Source: Pseudoruminococcus_B sp937901805
GTDB taxonomy: Bacteria > Bacillota > Clostridia > Oscillospirales > Ruminococcaceae
Direction: 5' to 3'
DNA length: 64,000 nucleotides
Assembly: GCA_963560245.1 (NCBI GenBank)
Contig: CAUWNS010000005.1
Location: 1-64,000 of the forward strand
Shown here: piece after piece, positions 26,832 through 35,803 of the stretch
Layout of the letters: each line of letters starts with the position of its first letter
Numbering within the stretch: position 1 is the first letter of the stretch
The notes under the pieces: model-generated
What the model saw: the letters and a program-made list of their open reading frames with translations, nothing else
The model's database searches: none
Told to the model about the DNA's origin: nothing
Translations under genes and position numbers: made by a program

Positions 26832-27743
26832 TCAGACTTTGTCCCAGATGACTCTCGCGGTGTGAAGGCCGGTTTCAGTTGCAAAGCAGCATTCTTCCAT
26901 GCCCTCAAACTCCAGGGAGATGTCGCTGTTGTAGCCATAGTCCTTGACCGTTTTGAGAATCTTCCAGATGTCGAGGTCGCCCTGTCCGAGGATGGAACCG
27001 CGGATAACAGAGCCGCCGACCGTCTCAAACCAGTTGCCGCCGCCGCAGCCGAAACGGGGGCCGGTAGCGGGCATTCTCTCTTTGTCGCGGATGTAGAAGT
27101 CCTTCAGGTGGATGGTATCCGCATAGGGGAGGCATTTCTGGACGGCAATCTCGCTGATGTCGTCGACGCAGCGGAAGTTGCCGACGTCCATGGTCATTCT
27201 GACATTCGGGCGGTTGATGCCTTCGATGAGACGGATCACCCTGTCGGCGCCGTTGACAAAGAAGCCGTGGTTTTCAAGGGAAGTGCTCATGCCGTACTGA
27301 GCGGCATAGTCTGCGCATTCTCTGCCGGCTTTGACGAGGAGAGGGAAAACCTCCTCATAGTCGTGAGGAGTGCTCTGCTCGAAGGGGCGGCGGAAGGAAG
27401 CGCTGTCGTGTCTCATTTTTTTGAGGCCGAGCATGTGAGCGATGTCGATAAACTTTTTAATTCTGGCGATTTCCGCCTGGCGTTCCTCTTCCGTCTCTTT
27501 GAGGACGTCTGCATTGAGGGAGAAGATGGAGAGAGGGAGGCCGATTTTTTCAGCATGGTTGCGGATGCCCTCGACGAGTTCCACATTGATGCTGCCGTCT
27601 TCCAGTTCAAGATTCAGGTTAAAGGGTACGAGTTCCATGTGCTCGCAGTCATGCTCTTTTGCCCAGTCCATCACATCGTAAATGGTCATTTTGCCGGCTT
27701 TCATAGCGGCATCCAGACAGTAGCTGCTGATACCTAATCTCAT
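26832..27743 (-). CDS. Sugar phosphate isomerase/epimerase, paralogue B
   Basis: 303 residues, the paralogue of the 23848-24762 protein. It shares MTIYDVMDWAKEH, RIKKFIDIAHMLGLKKMRHD, MDVGNFRCV and GDLDIWKILKT. They differ most around residues 225-245, where this copy carries a glycine-rich loop (GPRFGCGGGNW). Start ATG 27743 has GGAGGT. The promoter at 27806-27834 and an inverted repeat between it and the gene suggest regulation. It is divergent from the carbohydrate importer operon. Confidence 0.88.
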   Translation of the reverse strand: MRLGISSYCLDAAMKAGKMTIYDVMDWAKEHDCEHMELVPFNLNLELEDGSINVELVEGIRNHAEKIGLPLSIFSLNADVLKETEEERQAEIARIKKFIDIAHMLGLKKMRHDSASFRRPFEQSTPHDYEEVFPLLVKAGRECADYAAQYGMSTSLENHGFFVNGADRVIRLIEGINRPNVRMTMDVGNFRCVDDISEIAVQKCLPYADTIHLKDFYIRDKERMPATGPRFGCGGGNWFETVGGSVIRGSILGQGDLDIWKILKTVKDYGYNSDISLEFEGMEECCFATETGLHTARVIWDKV

Positions 27744-27783
27744 AATTGAATACCTCCGTTATTCTGGAATTTAAAATTGGGAG

Positions 27784-27834
27784 AGTTTCCTCTGAAACTA
27801 CTATTAGGATACGATGAAAGAAAAAATCTTTCAA
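27784..27834 (-). promoter_or_regulatory. Promoter and possible operator of isomerase B
   Basis: On the minus strand TTGAAA (27834-27829) and TATCCT (27811-27806) have a 17-base spacer. Just downstream, AGTTTC-CTCT-GAAACT (27784-27799) is a perfect 6-bp inverted repeat near the expected transcription start. Confidence 0.5.
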
Positions 27835-28370
27835 GAATAAAAATATATAAATTAAAGGAATTATAAATCACAATATTTACAATATTTTTTTGTATTTAAA
27901 CTTATATTTGATATTAATAATAAAATAATTTTAAAAAAATAGAATTAATTCACAACATAAAGAGAAAATAACCTAGTCCTTCCAATGATATCAAAAGTCA
28001 ATAAATCAAAATAAAATATGTGAAATATATACAATAAAAAATCAGAAAAATGCTCGATAGAAAAACAAAAAGAAGATCTGCTCTTATCATGAGTATACTA
28101 TACATAATATAAAGAATTTTAGAAATTTTTATATGGCTGGGAAAGCGAAACGAAAATTGTTTGAATCATTATGATTTCTGAAAAATCAAAGTTCTTGAAA
28201 AAACAGAAAAAATATCGTTATTTTTTATATATACATATTGCACAACAATTCGCAATTTTATTTATCTATATCATTTTTCATGTGTAGAATATAGATATAT
28301 TATAAGGATTATATATGGATAAAATGGACAATACATAAATGGAAAGAGCGAAATACACAAAAAAAACTTG
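27835..28370. other. Very AT-rich divergent intergenic region
   Basis: Bases 27841-27960 contain only 12 G or C in 120. The stretch is full of A and T tracts and has no coding frame with a ribosome-binding site. It separates isomerase B from the importer operon. It may act as curved DNA or an upstream promoter element, or bind an AT-specific nucleoid protein; none of these can be decided from sequence. Confidence 0.6.
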
Positions 28371-28379
28371 AACAATCTA

Positions 28380-28422
28380 TGTCAAATTTGTTGACAAACG
28401 TGAGATTATATTTTATTATAAT
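28380..28422 (+). promoter_or_regulatory. Promoter with overlapping operator of the sugar ABC operon
   Basis: TTGACA (28391-28396), a 17-base spacer and TATTAT (28414-28419, with TATAAT at 28417-28422 overlapping). The -35 box is one arm of a perfect inverted repeat TGTCAA-N5-TTGACA (28380-28396), well placed for a repressor or activator of LacI or similar type. Confidence 0.6.
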
Positions 28423-28433
28423 AGCAGTGGTTA

Positions 28434-28655
28434 GACGAGTTACATATTTGGTGATTTTTCACACATGTTTCTTTTGGCTTTCTGCAGGAACGTCATGTGA
28501 GAGAAAAAAGAAAATGATAGCGGGGTTCGCGCTTGGAAGCCGGGCTGCTGTTGGATACGTTTTCTTTTCTTTTTTGAACAGGATGTTCCAGCGAAAATCA
28601 GAGGAAGGCAGATGTGAAAGAAAACCAAAGATGTGAAGTGCGTAACTCCACACAT
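28434..28655 (+). ncRNA. Structured leader with a long imperfect hairpin
   Basis: The transcript start should be near 28429, leaving about 290 nt of untranslated leader. The segment about 28438-28510 is complementary to about 28575-28648. Over 60 aligned positions about 37 are Watson-Crick and about 10 more are G-U compatible, which favours RNA folding. The centre holds GC-rich short hairpins. Short open frames on both strands here are by-products of the inverted repeat. No known riboswitch was recognised. Confidence 0.5.
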
Positions 28656-28715
28656 TGAACCCGTAGATAAGGTGGTTATTATTTACGGAAATACGATTTA
28701 GGAGGTTATCAACAA

Positions 28716-30152
28716 ATGAAGAAAAAGGTCTTAGCCCTTCTTCTCGCAGCTATGATGTCTCTTTCACTCGTAGCTTGCGGCGGCGGTGGCGGCGGCGGAA
28801 GCACCGGCGGTACTGTCAGCTCAATCAGCAGCGACAGCGAGATTTCTGGAAATGTCAAAATGCAGTTGATCGAGTACTCTATCGATCCTCAGCAGGATAC
28901 TTCTACTCAGAAAGAAATCGAAGGCTATCGCGCTTACTTTGAGAGAGAGTTCAGCAAAAAGTATCCGAACGTCAAATGGGAAATGGAAGAAATCCCATGG
29001 GATAACTCCCAGCAGAAAGGTCAGGTTTCCCTGTCCACTGGTGAAGTTGATATCGCTAACACCGGCGCTTACGCTTCTCAGTATTGGTACGGCGGCATCC
29101 TGAGACAGATCGATGATCTGATCGCAGCTGACACCAACTTCAAACCGCTCGATCTCTATGCAAACGGTGTTTGGAACAACTCTTTCTCCATTCAGTCCTA
29201 TGAGAAAGACGCTCGTTTCGGTCTTCCGGCAGTTATGGGCCAGATGTACACTGTTTACGACAGCCAGATCTTCGAAGATTTCGGCGCTGAGCCTCTCCCA
29301 GAGAAGCCGACCCCGGATGATATCATCAAGGCTGCAAAAGCTACCACTGGCGTTAACCCGAGAACTGGCCAACAGAACTATGGCCTGCACTTCTTGGCAA
29401 ACAGATCGACTGACGTTTTCGCATTCGTTGCTCTGACCTATTACACCGGCGCTACCGGCGGTGAAGGTTCTATCGGCAAACCGGGCGAAATCAAATGGGA
29501 TCTGAACAACGACAAGATGAAGAAAGCTTTCGAGTACATCGGCGAGTATACCAAGTACACCAACCCGGGCTTCCTGCAGAACCAGGGCAACGAGAACTTC
29601 GGTAAAGTTGTCGACCTCGACGAAGGCGTTGAGAATACCATCGCTATCGTTCTTGATACTGCTGCTTCCGGTATCTGGGCTCGTTACCTCAGAGACGGAC
29701 AGAGCGACACCACAGAGCTTGACAGATTCAAATGCGTCTACAACGTTGGCCCGAACGGCATCGGCTGGGTTGCTGTTGACCCGATCGTTATGTCCAAGAA
29801 GGTAAAAGACGACAATCTCCAGGCTGCATGGGCTGCTATGAAATTCCTCACCGGTCAAGAGACCCAGATCTATCAGTTCGAGCAGGTTCGTAGTGTTCCG
29901 ACTCTGAAAGATCAGTCCTTTATCCCTGAGAAATATAAAGGCCTTAAGATCGCAATGGATATTGCAAACAACTGCCAGTACACCCTGATTGACGAAGCGA
30001 ACCCGTTCTTTGTTTCCAACATTGTTCCGGCTGTTCAGAACTACATGTCTCAGGTGAAAGAGGGCGGCTCTCCGAATATTGACGAGATCCTCTCTACTCT
30101 CCAGACTCAGGCAGAAGAGTGGTCTGCTACTCAGGCTCAGGCTTCCAAATAA
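28716..30152 (+). CDS. Carbohydrate ABC transporter substrate-binding lipoprotein
   Basis: 478 residues. A lipoprotein signal (MKKKVLALLLAAMMSLSLVAC, lipobox LVAC, Cys21) is followed by a poly-Gly linker and an extracellular solute-binding protein family 1 domain (KYPNVKWEMEEIPWDN..., the type that binds oligosaccharides). Codon choice is strongly biased (GCT, CGT, AAC, GAC), so it is probably highly expressed. AGGAGG precedes the start. Two permease genes follow. No ATPase gene is present, so a shared MsiK-like ATPase elsewhere probably energises uptake. Confidence 0.93.
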   Translation: MKKKVLALLLAAMMSLSLVACGGGGGGGSTGGTVSSISSDSEISGNVKMQLIEYSIDPQQDTSTQKEIEGYRAYFEREFSKKYPNVKWEMEEIPWDNSQQKGQVSLSTGEVDIANTGAYASQYWYGGILRQIDDLIAADTNFKPLDLYANGVWNNSFSIQSYEKDARFGLPAVMGQMYTVYDSQIFEDFGAEPLPEKPTPDDIIKAAKATTGVNPRTGQQNYGLHFLANRSTDVFAFVALTYYTGATGGEGSIGKPGEIKWDLNNDKMKKAFEYIGEYTKYTNPGFLQNQGNENFGKVVDLDEGVENTIAIVLDTAASGIWARYLRDGQSDTTELDRFKCVYNVGPNGIGWVAVDPIVMSKKVKDDNLQAAWAAMKFLTGQETQIYQFEQVRSVPTLKDQSFIPEKYKGLKIAMDIANNCQYTLIDEANPFFVSNIVPAVQNYMSQVKEGGSPNIDEILSTLQTQAEEWSATQAQASK

Positions 30153-30174
30153 GTCTGTAACATTTTGCTTTGTT

Positions 30175-30206
30175 CACTCTGCCGTCCTTGTCAGGACGGC
30201 AGAGTG
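30175..30206 (+). promoter_or_regulatory. Intra-operon stem-loop after the binding-protein gene
   Basis: A perfect 13-bp stem (CACTCTGCCGTCC/GGACGGCAGAGTG) with a 6-base loop, not followed by a T run. Such structures after binding-protein genes stabilise the upstream message and lower permease expression. Confidence 0.6.
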
Positions 30207-30296
30207 ATAATAAGTATAAACCTTTTAACTGGGTAAGAAGGTTTGTATTTATTATAATTTTGTACTGTCTGAGAAATATAACGAGGAGGAATGTAC

Positions 30297-31214
30297 ATGC
30301 AATCGACTGCACAAGTGAAAACTCAGAAAAAGTTCCTCGGATTACACGTAAGAGATTGGATCGGCTACGCATTTTGTTTGCCGCTCCTGATTGGTTTGGT
30401 TGTATTTTATTACTATCCAATGATCCAGGCTTTTTTGATGAGCTTCCAGTTGACCGACGGTATGGGTACCTATACTTGGATTGGTGTCCAGAACTATACC
30501 AAACTTTTTAAAGATGCTACTTATTGGAGCGCTCTTTGGAATACCATTTACATGGCAATTTTCGCCGTTATTCTGAACGTTGTCGTTCCGTTTATCTTTG
30601 CTTCCCTGATCAACAACGTTGCATGGGGCAAGAACTTCTTCAAGAGCTTGTTCTTTGTACCGAACGTTGTATCAGTCGTTGCAACTTCCATGCTGTTCAA
30701 ATTTGTCTTCTATCCGACCAACCAAGGTATCATGAACGGTTTCCTCGCAAACTTTGGAATTGAGCCGTTGCGTTGGTTTGCAGACCCGGCAATGACCCGT
30801 TTCACAGTTTGTTTGATGGGTCTGTGGTCTGGACTTGGTTACAATATCATTATCTTCTTGGCTGCTTTGCAGAACGTTTCCCGCGAACTGTATGAGGCAG
30901 CTGACGTTGACGGTGTCGGCCCCTTCAAAAAATGGTGGTATATCACCGTTCCTTCTGTAAAACCAATTCTCGTCTTCCTGTTCATGATGCAGTGCATCAG
31001 CTCCATGAAACGTTTTACCGACGTTTACGTTCTCGGCGGTACCTCCGGTAACCCGGAAGGTAAGCTGATTACAGCCGTACTCTTCATTTACAAGAACGCG
31101 TTCCTTGGTTCTCAGATGGGCTACGGATGTGCCGCAGCGTTCGTTTTGTTTGCAATTATTCTTGCGTTGACAATTTTCAACAACGTGGTTGTCAACAGAA
31201 GAAACGACGAATAG
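30297..31214 (+). CDS. Carbohydrate ABC transporter permease 1 (MalF-like)
   Basis: 305 residues from ATG 30297, chosen over ATG 30291 because GAGGAGG ends only one base before 30291 but seven before 30297. Six membrane segments are visible. The ATPase-contact EAA loop is in ELYEAADVDGVGPFKKWWYITVP. It forms the transmembrane channel with the next gene's product. The spacing and co-direction show one operon. Confidence 0.93.
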   Translation: MQSTAQVKTQKKFLGLHVRDWIGYAFCLPLLIGLVVFYYYPMIQAFLMSFQLTDGMGTYTWIGVQNYTKLFKDATYWSALWNTIYMAIFAVILNVVVPFIFASLINNVAWGKNFFKSLFFVPNVVSVVATSMLFKFVFYPTNQGIMNGFLANFGIEPLRWFADPAMTRFTVCLMGLWSGLGYNIIIFLAALQNVSRELYEAADVDGVGPFKKWWYITVPSVKPILVFLFMMQCISSMKRFTDVYVLGGTSGNPEGKLITAVLFIYKNAFLGSQMGYGCAAAFVLFAIILALTIFNNVVVNRRNDE

Positions 31215-31233
31215 GAAAGGGGGAAAAACAATT

Positions 31234-32091
31234 ATGGCAGGTCAAGAAAAATCTTATTCTAAATCCCAAATGGTTGGAAAAGTCATCCTGTTTATCGTAC
31301 TGTGCATATTTGCTATTATTCTGTTTATCCCACTTTACTGGATGGTTCAGACCAGTTTCGACGGCGCATGTGTCATTGACGCGCCGTTCCCACCGAGATG
31401 GTTCCCCAAAGAGCCTTCTCTGGAGCCGTATCGTCTGGTGTTTAAACAGCTTCCGATGGTGAACTACTTGTTCAATACTTTTGCTGTAGCAATTGGTGTT
31501 ATTTTGGTTTCCGGAACTTCTTCTATGCTTGCAGCATATGCATTGTCCAAGATCAAATTTAAAGGTCATAATGTTGTTTTGATGATGACCATGAGCGTTT
31601 TGATGATTCCGTTCGAACTCATCATGATCCCGCTGTACAGCTTCTTCTTCCAGATTGGATTGAACAATACATACTGGTGTATGTGGTTGCCAGGTCTTGT
31701 TTATACCTTTGGTACTTTCTTCGGAAAACAGTATCTGGATGGTATTCCTGACGCCCTCCGCGAGGCGGCTATGATTGACGGTGCAAGCGAAGTAAGAACC
31801 TTTGGACAGATTTATGTTCCGCTGATGGGTTCTATCATTGCTACTATCGTTGTCCTCCTCTTCTTGGGTGCATGGAATGACTTGATGTGGCCGATGATTG
31901 CTCTTTCTAGTAAATCCAAATGGACAGTTCAGATTGGTCTGGCTACTTTCTCCTCTCAGCAGGGTTCTGTGCCTTCACCGGCTCTGCGAATGGCAGGCGC
32001 TTGTATCAGTTTGATTCCAGTTTTGATCCTGTACCTGTTCCTCCAGCGCTTTATCGTTGAAAGTATTGCACTTTCTGGTATTAAGCAGTAA
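31234..32091 (+). CDS. Carbohydrate ABC transporter permease 2 (MalG-like)
   Basis: 285 residues from ATG 31234 with GGAAAGGGGG upstream; the frame extends back into permease 1 without a better start. Six membrane segments, and an EAA loop in ALREAAMIDGASEVRTFGQIYVPL. It pairs with permease 1. The operon ends at a strong terminator about 17 bases later. Confidence 0.93.
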   Translation: MAGQEKSYSKSQMVGKVILFIVLCIFAIILFIPLYWMVQTSFDGACVIDAPFPPRWFPKEPSLEPYRLVFKQLPMVNYLFNTFAVAIGVILVSGTSSMLAAYALSKIKFKGHNVVLMMTMSVLMIPFELIMIPLYSFFFQIGLNNTYWCMWLPGLVYTFGTFFGKQYLDGIPDALREAAMIDGASEVRTFGQIYVPLMGSIIATIVVLLFLGAWNDLMWPMIALSSKSKWTVQIGLATFSSQQGSVPSPALRMAGACISLIPVLILYLFLQRFIVESIALSGIKQ

Positions 32092-32107
32092 TTTCAGGTT
32101 ATCCTTT

Positions 32108-32140
32108 AGGCAGACAGCTTCGGCTGTCTGCCTAATTTTT
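32108..32140 (+). terminator. Terminator of the sugar ABC operon
   Basis: AGGCAGACAGC-TTCG-GCTGTCTGCCT, a perfect 11-bp stem with a stable TTCG tetraloop, then AATTTTTTAT. Confidence 0.92.
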
Positions 32141-32205
32141 TATGAGGAAATTGATTTTATAGGTCCGGTGTGATAAAATGAATGCAAAATTAAAGAGGTG
32201 AGTAC

Positions 32206-33741
32206 ATGTTTTATAAATGGCTCAAAGCATTGTTTAGCAGGGTTGTCATTATCAGCGCTTTGATAGTAATACAGGTCGGCTTGCTGATTTTTGTGGTCTG
32301 GAAACTGTCTGATTATTTTATCTACTGGTATATTTCCTGCGTTTTGTTGAGTTTATTAGTTGTCATTTGGCTGATGAGTAAAAATGATAACCCCTCTTAT
32401 AAATTGGCTTGGACGATTTTGATTTTGTTGCTTCCAATTTTTGGCGGGCTTCTTTATCTGATTTTTGGAATTAAGCGCCTGCCGCGTAATTTTAGAAAGA
32501 GCATGAAGCGTGTCACAGAAGATATGAAAAATCTTTTGCGTCAGCAGGAAGATGTGTATCAGGAGATTTCCGCGGATAAAGATATCAAAAAGCAAGTTGA
32601 TTATTTCAAGAATTTTGCGGGTTTCCCGGTTTATAAAAATACAATTACAGAGTACCTTTCCCCGGGGGAAATGAAATTTGAGCGTATGGTGGAGGAACTG
32701 AAAAAAGCAAAACATTATATCTTCTTAGAATACTTTATTATTGAAGAGGGGATTATGTGGGATACCATTTTAGATATCCTTGAGCAAAAAGTGCAGGAGG
32801 GTGTTGAGGTACGCGTTATGTATGACGATATCGGCTGTATCAACACTCTTCCAAACCGGTATGATGCAAAGCTTCGCAGAATGGGAATAAAATGCTGTGT
32901 TTTTAATCCTTTTCATGCAAAACTAAATGCGCTCTTTAATAATCGGGATCACCGGAAAATTTTGGTTATTGATGGCTGTGTTGCCTTTACAGGGGGGATT
33001 AACCTTGCGGATGAATATATTAACGCATACCCCAAACATGGCCATTGGAAAGATGCTTCTATCTTGGTAAAAGGGGATGCGGTGTGGAGTTTCACCATTA
33101 TGTTCCTGACGGCATGGAATCTGACAACAGGGGATACCTGTATGTATGAGGAATATGAACCGCACCGCTACTTTGACGAAGAATTTGAAAATGACGGATA
33201 TGTGATCCCCTATGCGGACAGCCCCTTTGACGGCGAGCATGTCGGGGAATACGTCTATATGAATATCATTAATAATGCGACAGACTATGTATACATCAAT
33301 ACGCCCTATTTGATCATTGATCATGAGTTCTTAACGGCTTTAAGCCTGGCTGCTAAAAATGGGGTTGATGTGCGTATCGTAACGCCGCATGTTCCAGATA
33401 AATGGTATGTACATTTGCTGACGCAATCGTTTTATCCGCCGCTGGTGCGTGCTGGGGTGAAGATATACGAATATACTCCGGGATTTATTCATTCGAAAAC
33501 CTTTGTGTCAGACGATCATACGGCGACCGTAGGTACAGTCAACCTGGATTTCCGCAGCTTGTATCTGCATTTTGAATGCGGGGCTTGGCTTTATCAGACG
33601 CAGACTGTTGCGGCTGTAAAGGAGGATTTTCTCAAAACTCTGGAACGCTGTCAGGAGATTACTTTACAAGACTGTAAAAATGTGAAATGGTATAAGCGGT
33701 GTTTGCGTGGGATTTTACGGGTATTTGCGCCCTTAATGTAA
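32206..33741 (+). CDS. cls: Cardiolipin synthase
   Basis: 511 residues. Two N-terminal membrane helices (about 12-33 and 40-57) plus a third hydrophobic segment (68-88) precede two phospholipase D active sites, H249-R-K-ILVID and H429-S-K-TFVSD, each followed by the conserved GG/GT...N pattern. It would join phosphatidylglycerol molecules into cardiolipin at the membrane. A good ribosome-binding site (AGAGGTGAG) precedes the ATG. The next gene starts 18 bases later and may be co-transcribed. Confidence 0.94.
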   Translation: MFYKWLKALFSRVVIISALIVIQVGLLIFVVWKLSDYFIYWYISCVLLSLLVVIWLMSKNDNPSYKLAWTILILLLPIFGGLLYLIFGIKRLPRNFRKSMKRVTEDMKNLLRQQEDVYQEISADKDIKKQVDYFKNFAGFPVYKNTITEYLSPGEMKFERMVEELKKAKHYIFLEYFIIEEGIMWDTILDILEQKVQEGVEVRVMYDDIGCINTLPNRYDAKLRRMGIKCCVFNPFHAKLNALFNNRDHRKILVIDGCVAFTGGINLADEYINAYPKHGHWKDASILVKGDAVWSFTIMFLTAWNLTTGDTCMYEEYEPHRYFDEEFENDGYVIPYADSPFDGEHVGEYVYMNIINNATDYVYINTPYLIIDHEFLTALSLAAKNGVDVRIVTPHVPDKWYVHLLTQSFYPPLVRAGVKIYEYTPGFIHSKTFVSDDHTATVGTVNLDFRSLYLHFECGAWLYQTQTVAAVKEDFLKTLERCQEITLQDCKNVKWYKRCLRGILRVFAPLM

Positions 33742-33759
33742 CATGGGAAGTGATAAGGG

Positions 33760-35586
33760 ATGGAATATACACTAACGCAGGAAATAGAAGAATATTTGGA
33801 TTCTCAACATGAAAATACTGTGGAGATGGCGGTTACACTGGCAAAAATCCCTTCCTTTAGCCATTGTGAGCAGCAGGAAGCGGAGTATGTCTGTGAAGTG
33901 CTGCATCAGATGGGATTTTCGGATGCTCATGTGGATTCGTCAAAGAGCGTGGTTTGCCAAATAGGCGCCCCCTCTCTTTCTAAGCGGGCCGTTCTATTTT
34001 GCGCCCACATTGATACGGTATTTCCGGATAAACAGGAGCTTCCGGTAAAACGGGAAGGCGAAAGAATTTATGCGCCCGGTATTGGAGATAACAGTGCGAA
34101 TGTATCTGCCCTTCTCACTTTGGCGCGTATGGTGAAAGTATTCCATCTGAGGGAAAAAAAGCCCGTCCTGCTTGCCTTTACATCCGGAGAGGAAGGTCTT
34201 GGGAACCTCAAGGGAATCCGCAACGTCCTCTCCCGGTTTGAAGGTCAGGTGGATGAGGTCATAGCTGTTGACGGGGGATATCAGCACATTGTCAACCATG
34301 CAGTTGGAAGTAACCGCTATCAGGTGACGATAAAAACGGAGGGCGGTCATTCCTATGGAGATTTTGGCAATCGGAATGCGATCGCCTGTATGGGCGAATT
34401 AATTGTAAAATTATATCAAATGGAAGTCCCCTCTATAGCCAAATCCACTTTCAATGTGGGAAAAATTGAAGGAGGGACTTCTGTCAATGCGATCGCGCAG
34501 GAATGCAGCATGCTGTTTGAAATGCGCTCTGAAAAGAAGGAATGCCTGGAACAGATGACAGAGTATTTTGAACGCTGTATCCGGCAAACAGAAGAAGTCG
34601 GTATAGAGGTGCAGGCGGAGCTTATCGGGCAGCGTCCCTGTGCGCAGCTTACGGTCAGGAACCATCTGGAGGAAAAGATTTTGGCTGCTGCAAAGGCACA
34701 TGGCGTAGTACCGGATTTTTATGCGTCAAGTACAGATGCCAATCTGCCTCTCAGTCAGAATATACCGTCCATCTGTTTTGGCGCTTATCAGGGGGGCGGA
34801 GCACATACGCGCTGCGAATATCTGGAACCCCAAAGCATGTATACCGGGATGAAAATTCTGGCGAGTTTATTTTGTTCTTATTTTGATGCCGCGGAAACTC
34901 CGAAAGCGGAGGATGCCCTGAATGTAGAGCACCATGCTGTGATAATCGGATGCACGAATCAGGCGATTATGCAGATTGCCCCGAATAATGCGGAATATCT
35001 GATTGAGCAGTGTATGAAACGGTATGGATTTGCCCGGGGGGCTAAAATGGCAAAACAGGCGGTTACTTCTGGGAATAATCTGGATATCCATACCTATAAT
35101 GCTTACCGCCAGTGGGATTGTGAACCGGGTGCGAGCGTCAGCACTGTGATATCGGAACAGCCGGATTACCGCGTGCGCGTAACTCGCTGTCCGTGGCAGG
35201 AGGCATGGCAGCGCTATGGATTGACAGAATTTGGGAAATACTATTGTGAATGGATTGATATGTCATTGGCCGAAGGGTTTGGCGGAGGATTGGAGCTTCA
35301 TATTCCCAAAAGACTGTCCCAGGGAGATTCCTGCTGCGAATTTATCTGGCTGGATGCCGGATATGATGCACAGACTCAGGAAACGGCCATCCAACGGGTG
35401 CATGGAGCGGGCCGAATGAGCTGGAAAGCGATGATTGAGGATTTTTGTAAAACCTGTGCAACCGTACTTCAGGAGCTGGCTCCGCAGCTTGCACCAGTTA
35501 TTCTTCGCAGGGCGCTGAAAAATTTCTCTGAGATTTATGGAGAGGAATTGGCATCCGTATTGGAAAACGATATGCAGATCCAATGA
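33760..35586 (+). CDS. M20-type metallopeptidase fused to an ATC-hydrolase-like domain
   Basis: 608 residues. Residues 1 to about 380 are an M20/M25/M40 zinc peptidase with all key residues: H83-x-D85, metal-bridging D110 (GIGDN), E144-E145 (TSGEEG), D171 (VDG), a GGHS loop, and H349. From about residue 390 to 600 the sequence matches L-2-amino-thiazoline-4-carboxylate hydrolase-like proteins (CPWQEAWQRYGL, FGKYYCEWIDMSLAEGFG, GDSCCEFIWLDA). ATC hydrolase opens a thiazoline ring in cysteine synthesis from racemic ATC in Pseudomonas; most homologues have other, unknown jobs. I infer a two-step amidohydrolase on a modified amino acid or peptide. An ECF S component follows 217 bp later. Confidence 0.8.
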   Translation: MEYTLTQEIEEYLDSQHENTVEMAVTLAKIPSFSHCEQQEAEYVCEVLHQMGFSDAHVDSSKSVVCQIGAPSLSKRAVLFCAHIDTVFPDKQELPVKREGERIYAPGIGDNSANVSALLTLARMVKVFHLREKKPVLLAFTSGEEGLGNLKGIRNVLSRFEGQVDEVIAVDGGYQHIVNHAVGSNRYQVTIKTEGGHSYGDFGNRNAIACMGELIVKLYQMEVPSIAKSTFNVGKIEGGTSVNAIAQECSMLFEMRSEKKECLEQMTEYFERCIRQTEEVGIEVQAELIGQRPCAQLTVRNHLEEKILAAAKAHGVVPDFYASSTDANLPLSQNIPSICFGAYQGGGAHTRCEYLEPQSMYTGMKILASLFCSYFDAAETPKAEDALNVEHHAVIIGCTNQAIMQIAPNNAEYLIEQCMKRYGFARGAKMAKQAVTSGNNLDIHTYNAYRQWDCEPGASVSTVISEQPDYRVRVTRCPWQEAWQRYGLTEFGKYYCEWIDMSLAEGFGGGLELHIPKRLSQGDSCCEFIWLDAGYDAQTQETAIQRVHGAGRMSWKAMIEDFCKTCATVLQELAPQLAPVILRRALKNFSEIYGEELASVLENDMQIQ

Positions 35587-35803
35587 CAAGTATTTTAACT
35601 TGCTGAAAAACGAAACTCTCCGGTTTCCTACAAACATGAAAAATGGGGAAGAAACGGGGAAGTCCAATACCAAGAAGGGTATGAACTATCCGCAGTTTTA
35701 TCCCGCGGTTTTTCAGTTTCGAAAACAAAGGGTTTTGTTTTTAGATAAAATGAAATGCGTCGCATCCACAGGGGATGGAGCGGCAGCGAGGAGGTATTAC
35801 CCC

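Noticed and set aside
28379..28655. Short open frames on both strands (85 and 71 codons) in the ABC leader
   Set aside because: They mirror each other because the region is an inverted repeat; the plus frame starts upstream of the expected transcript start and has no ribosome-binding site.
35587..35803. Riboswitch before the ECF S component
   Set aside because: The gap contains short hairpins, including CATCC/GGATG, but no arrangement I can match to a known vitamin riboswitch, and no clear terminator switch.
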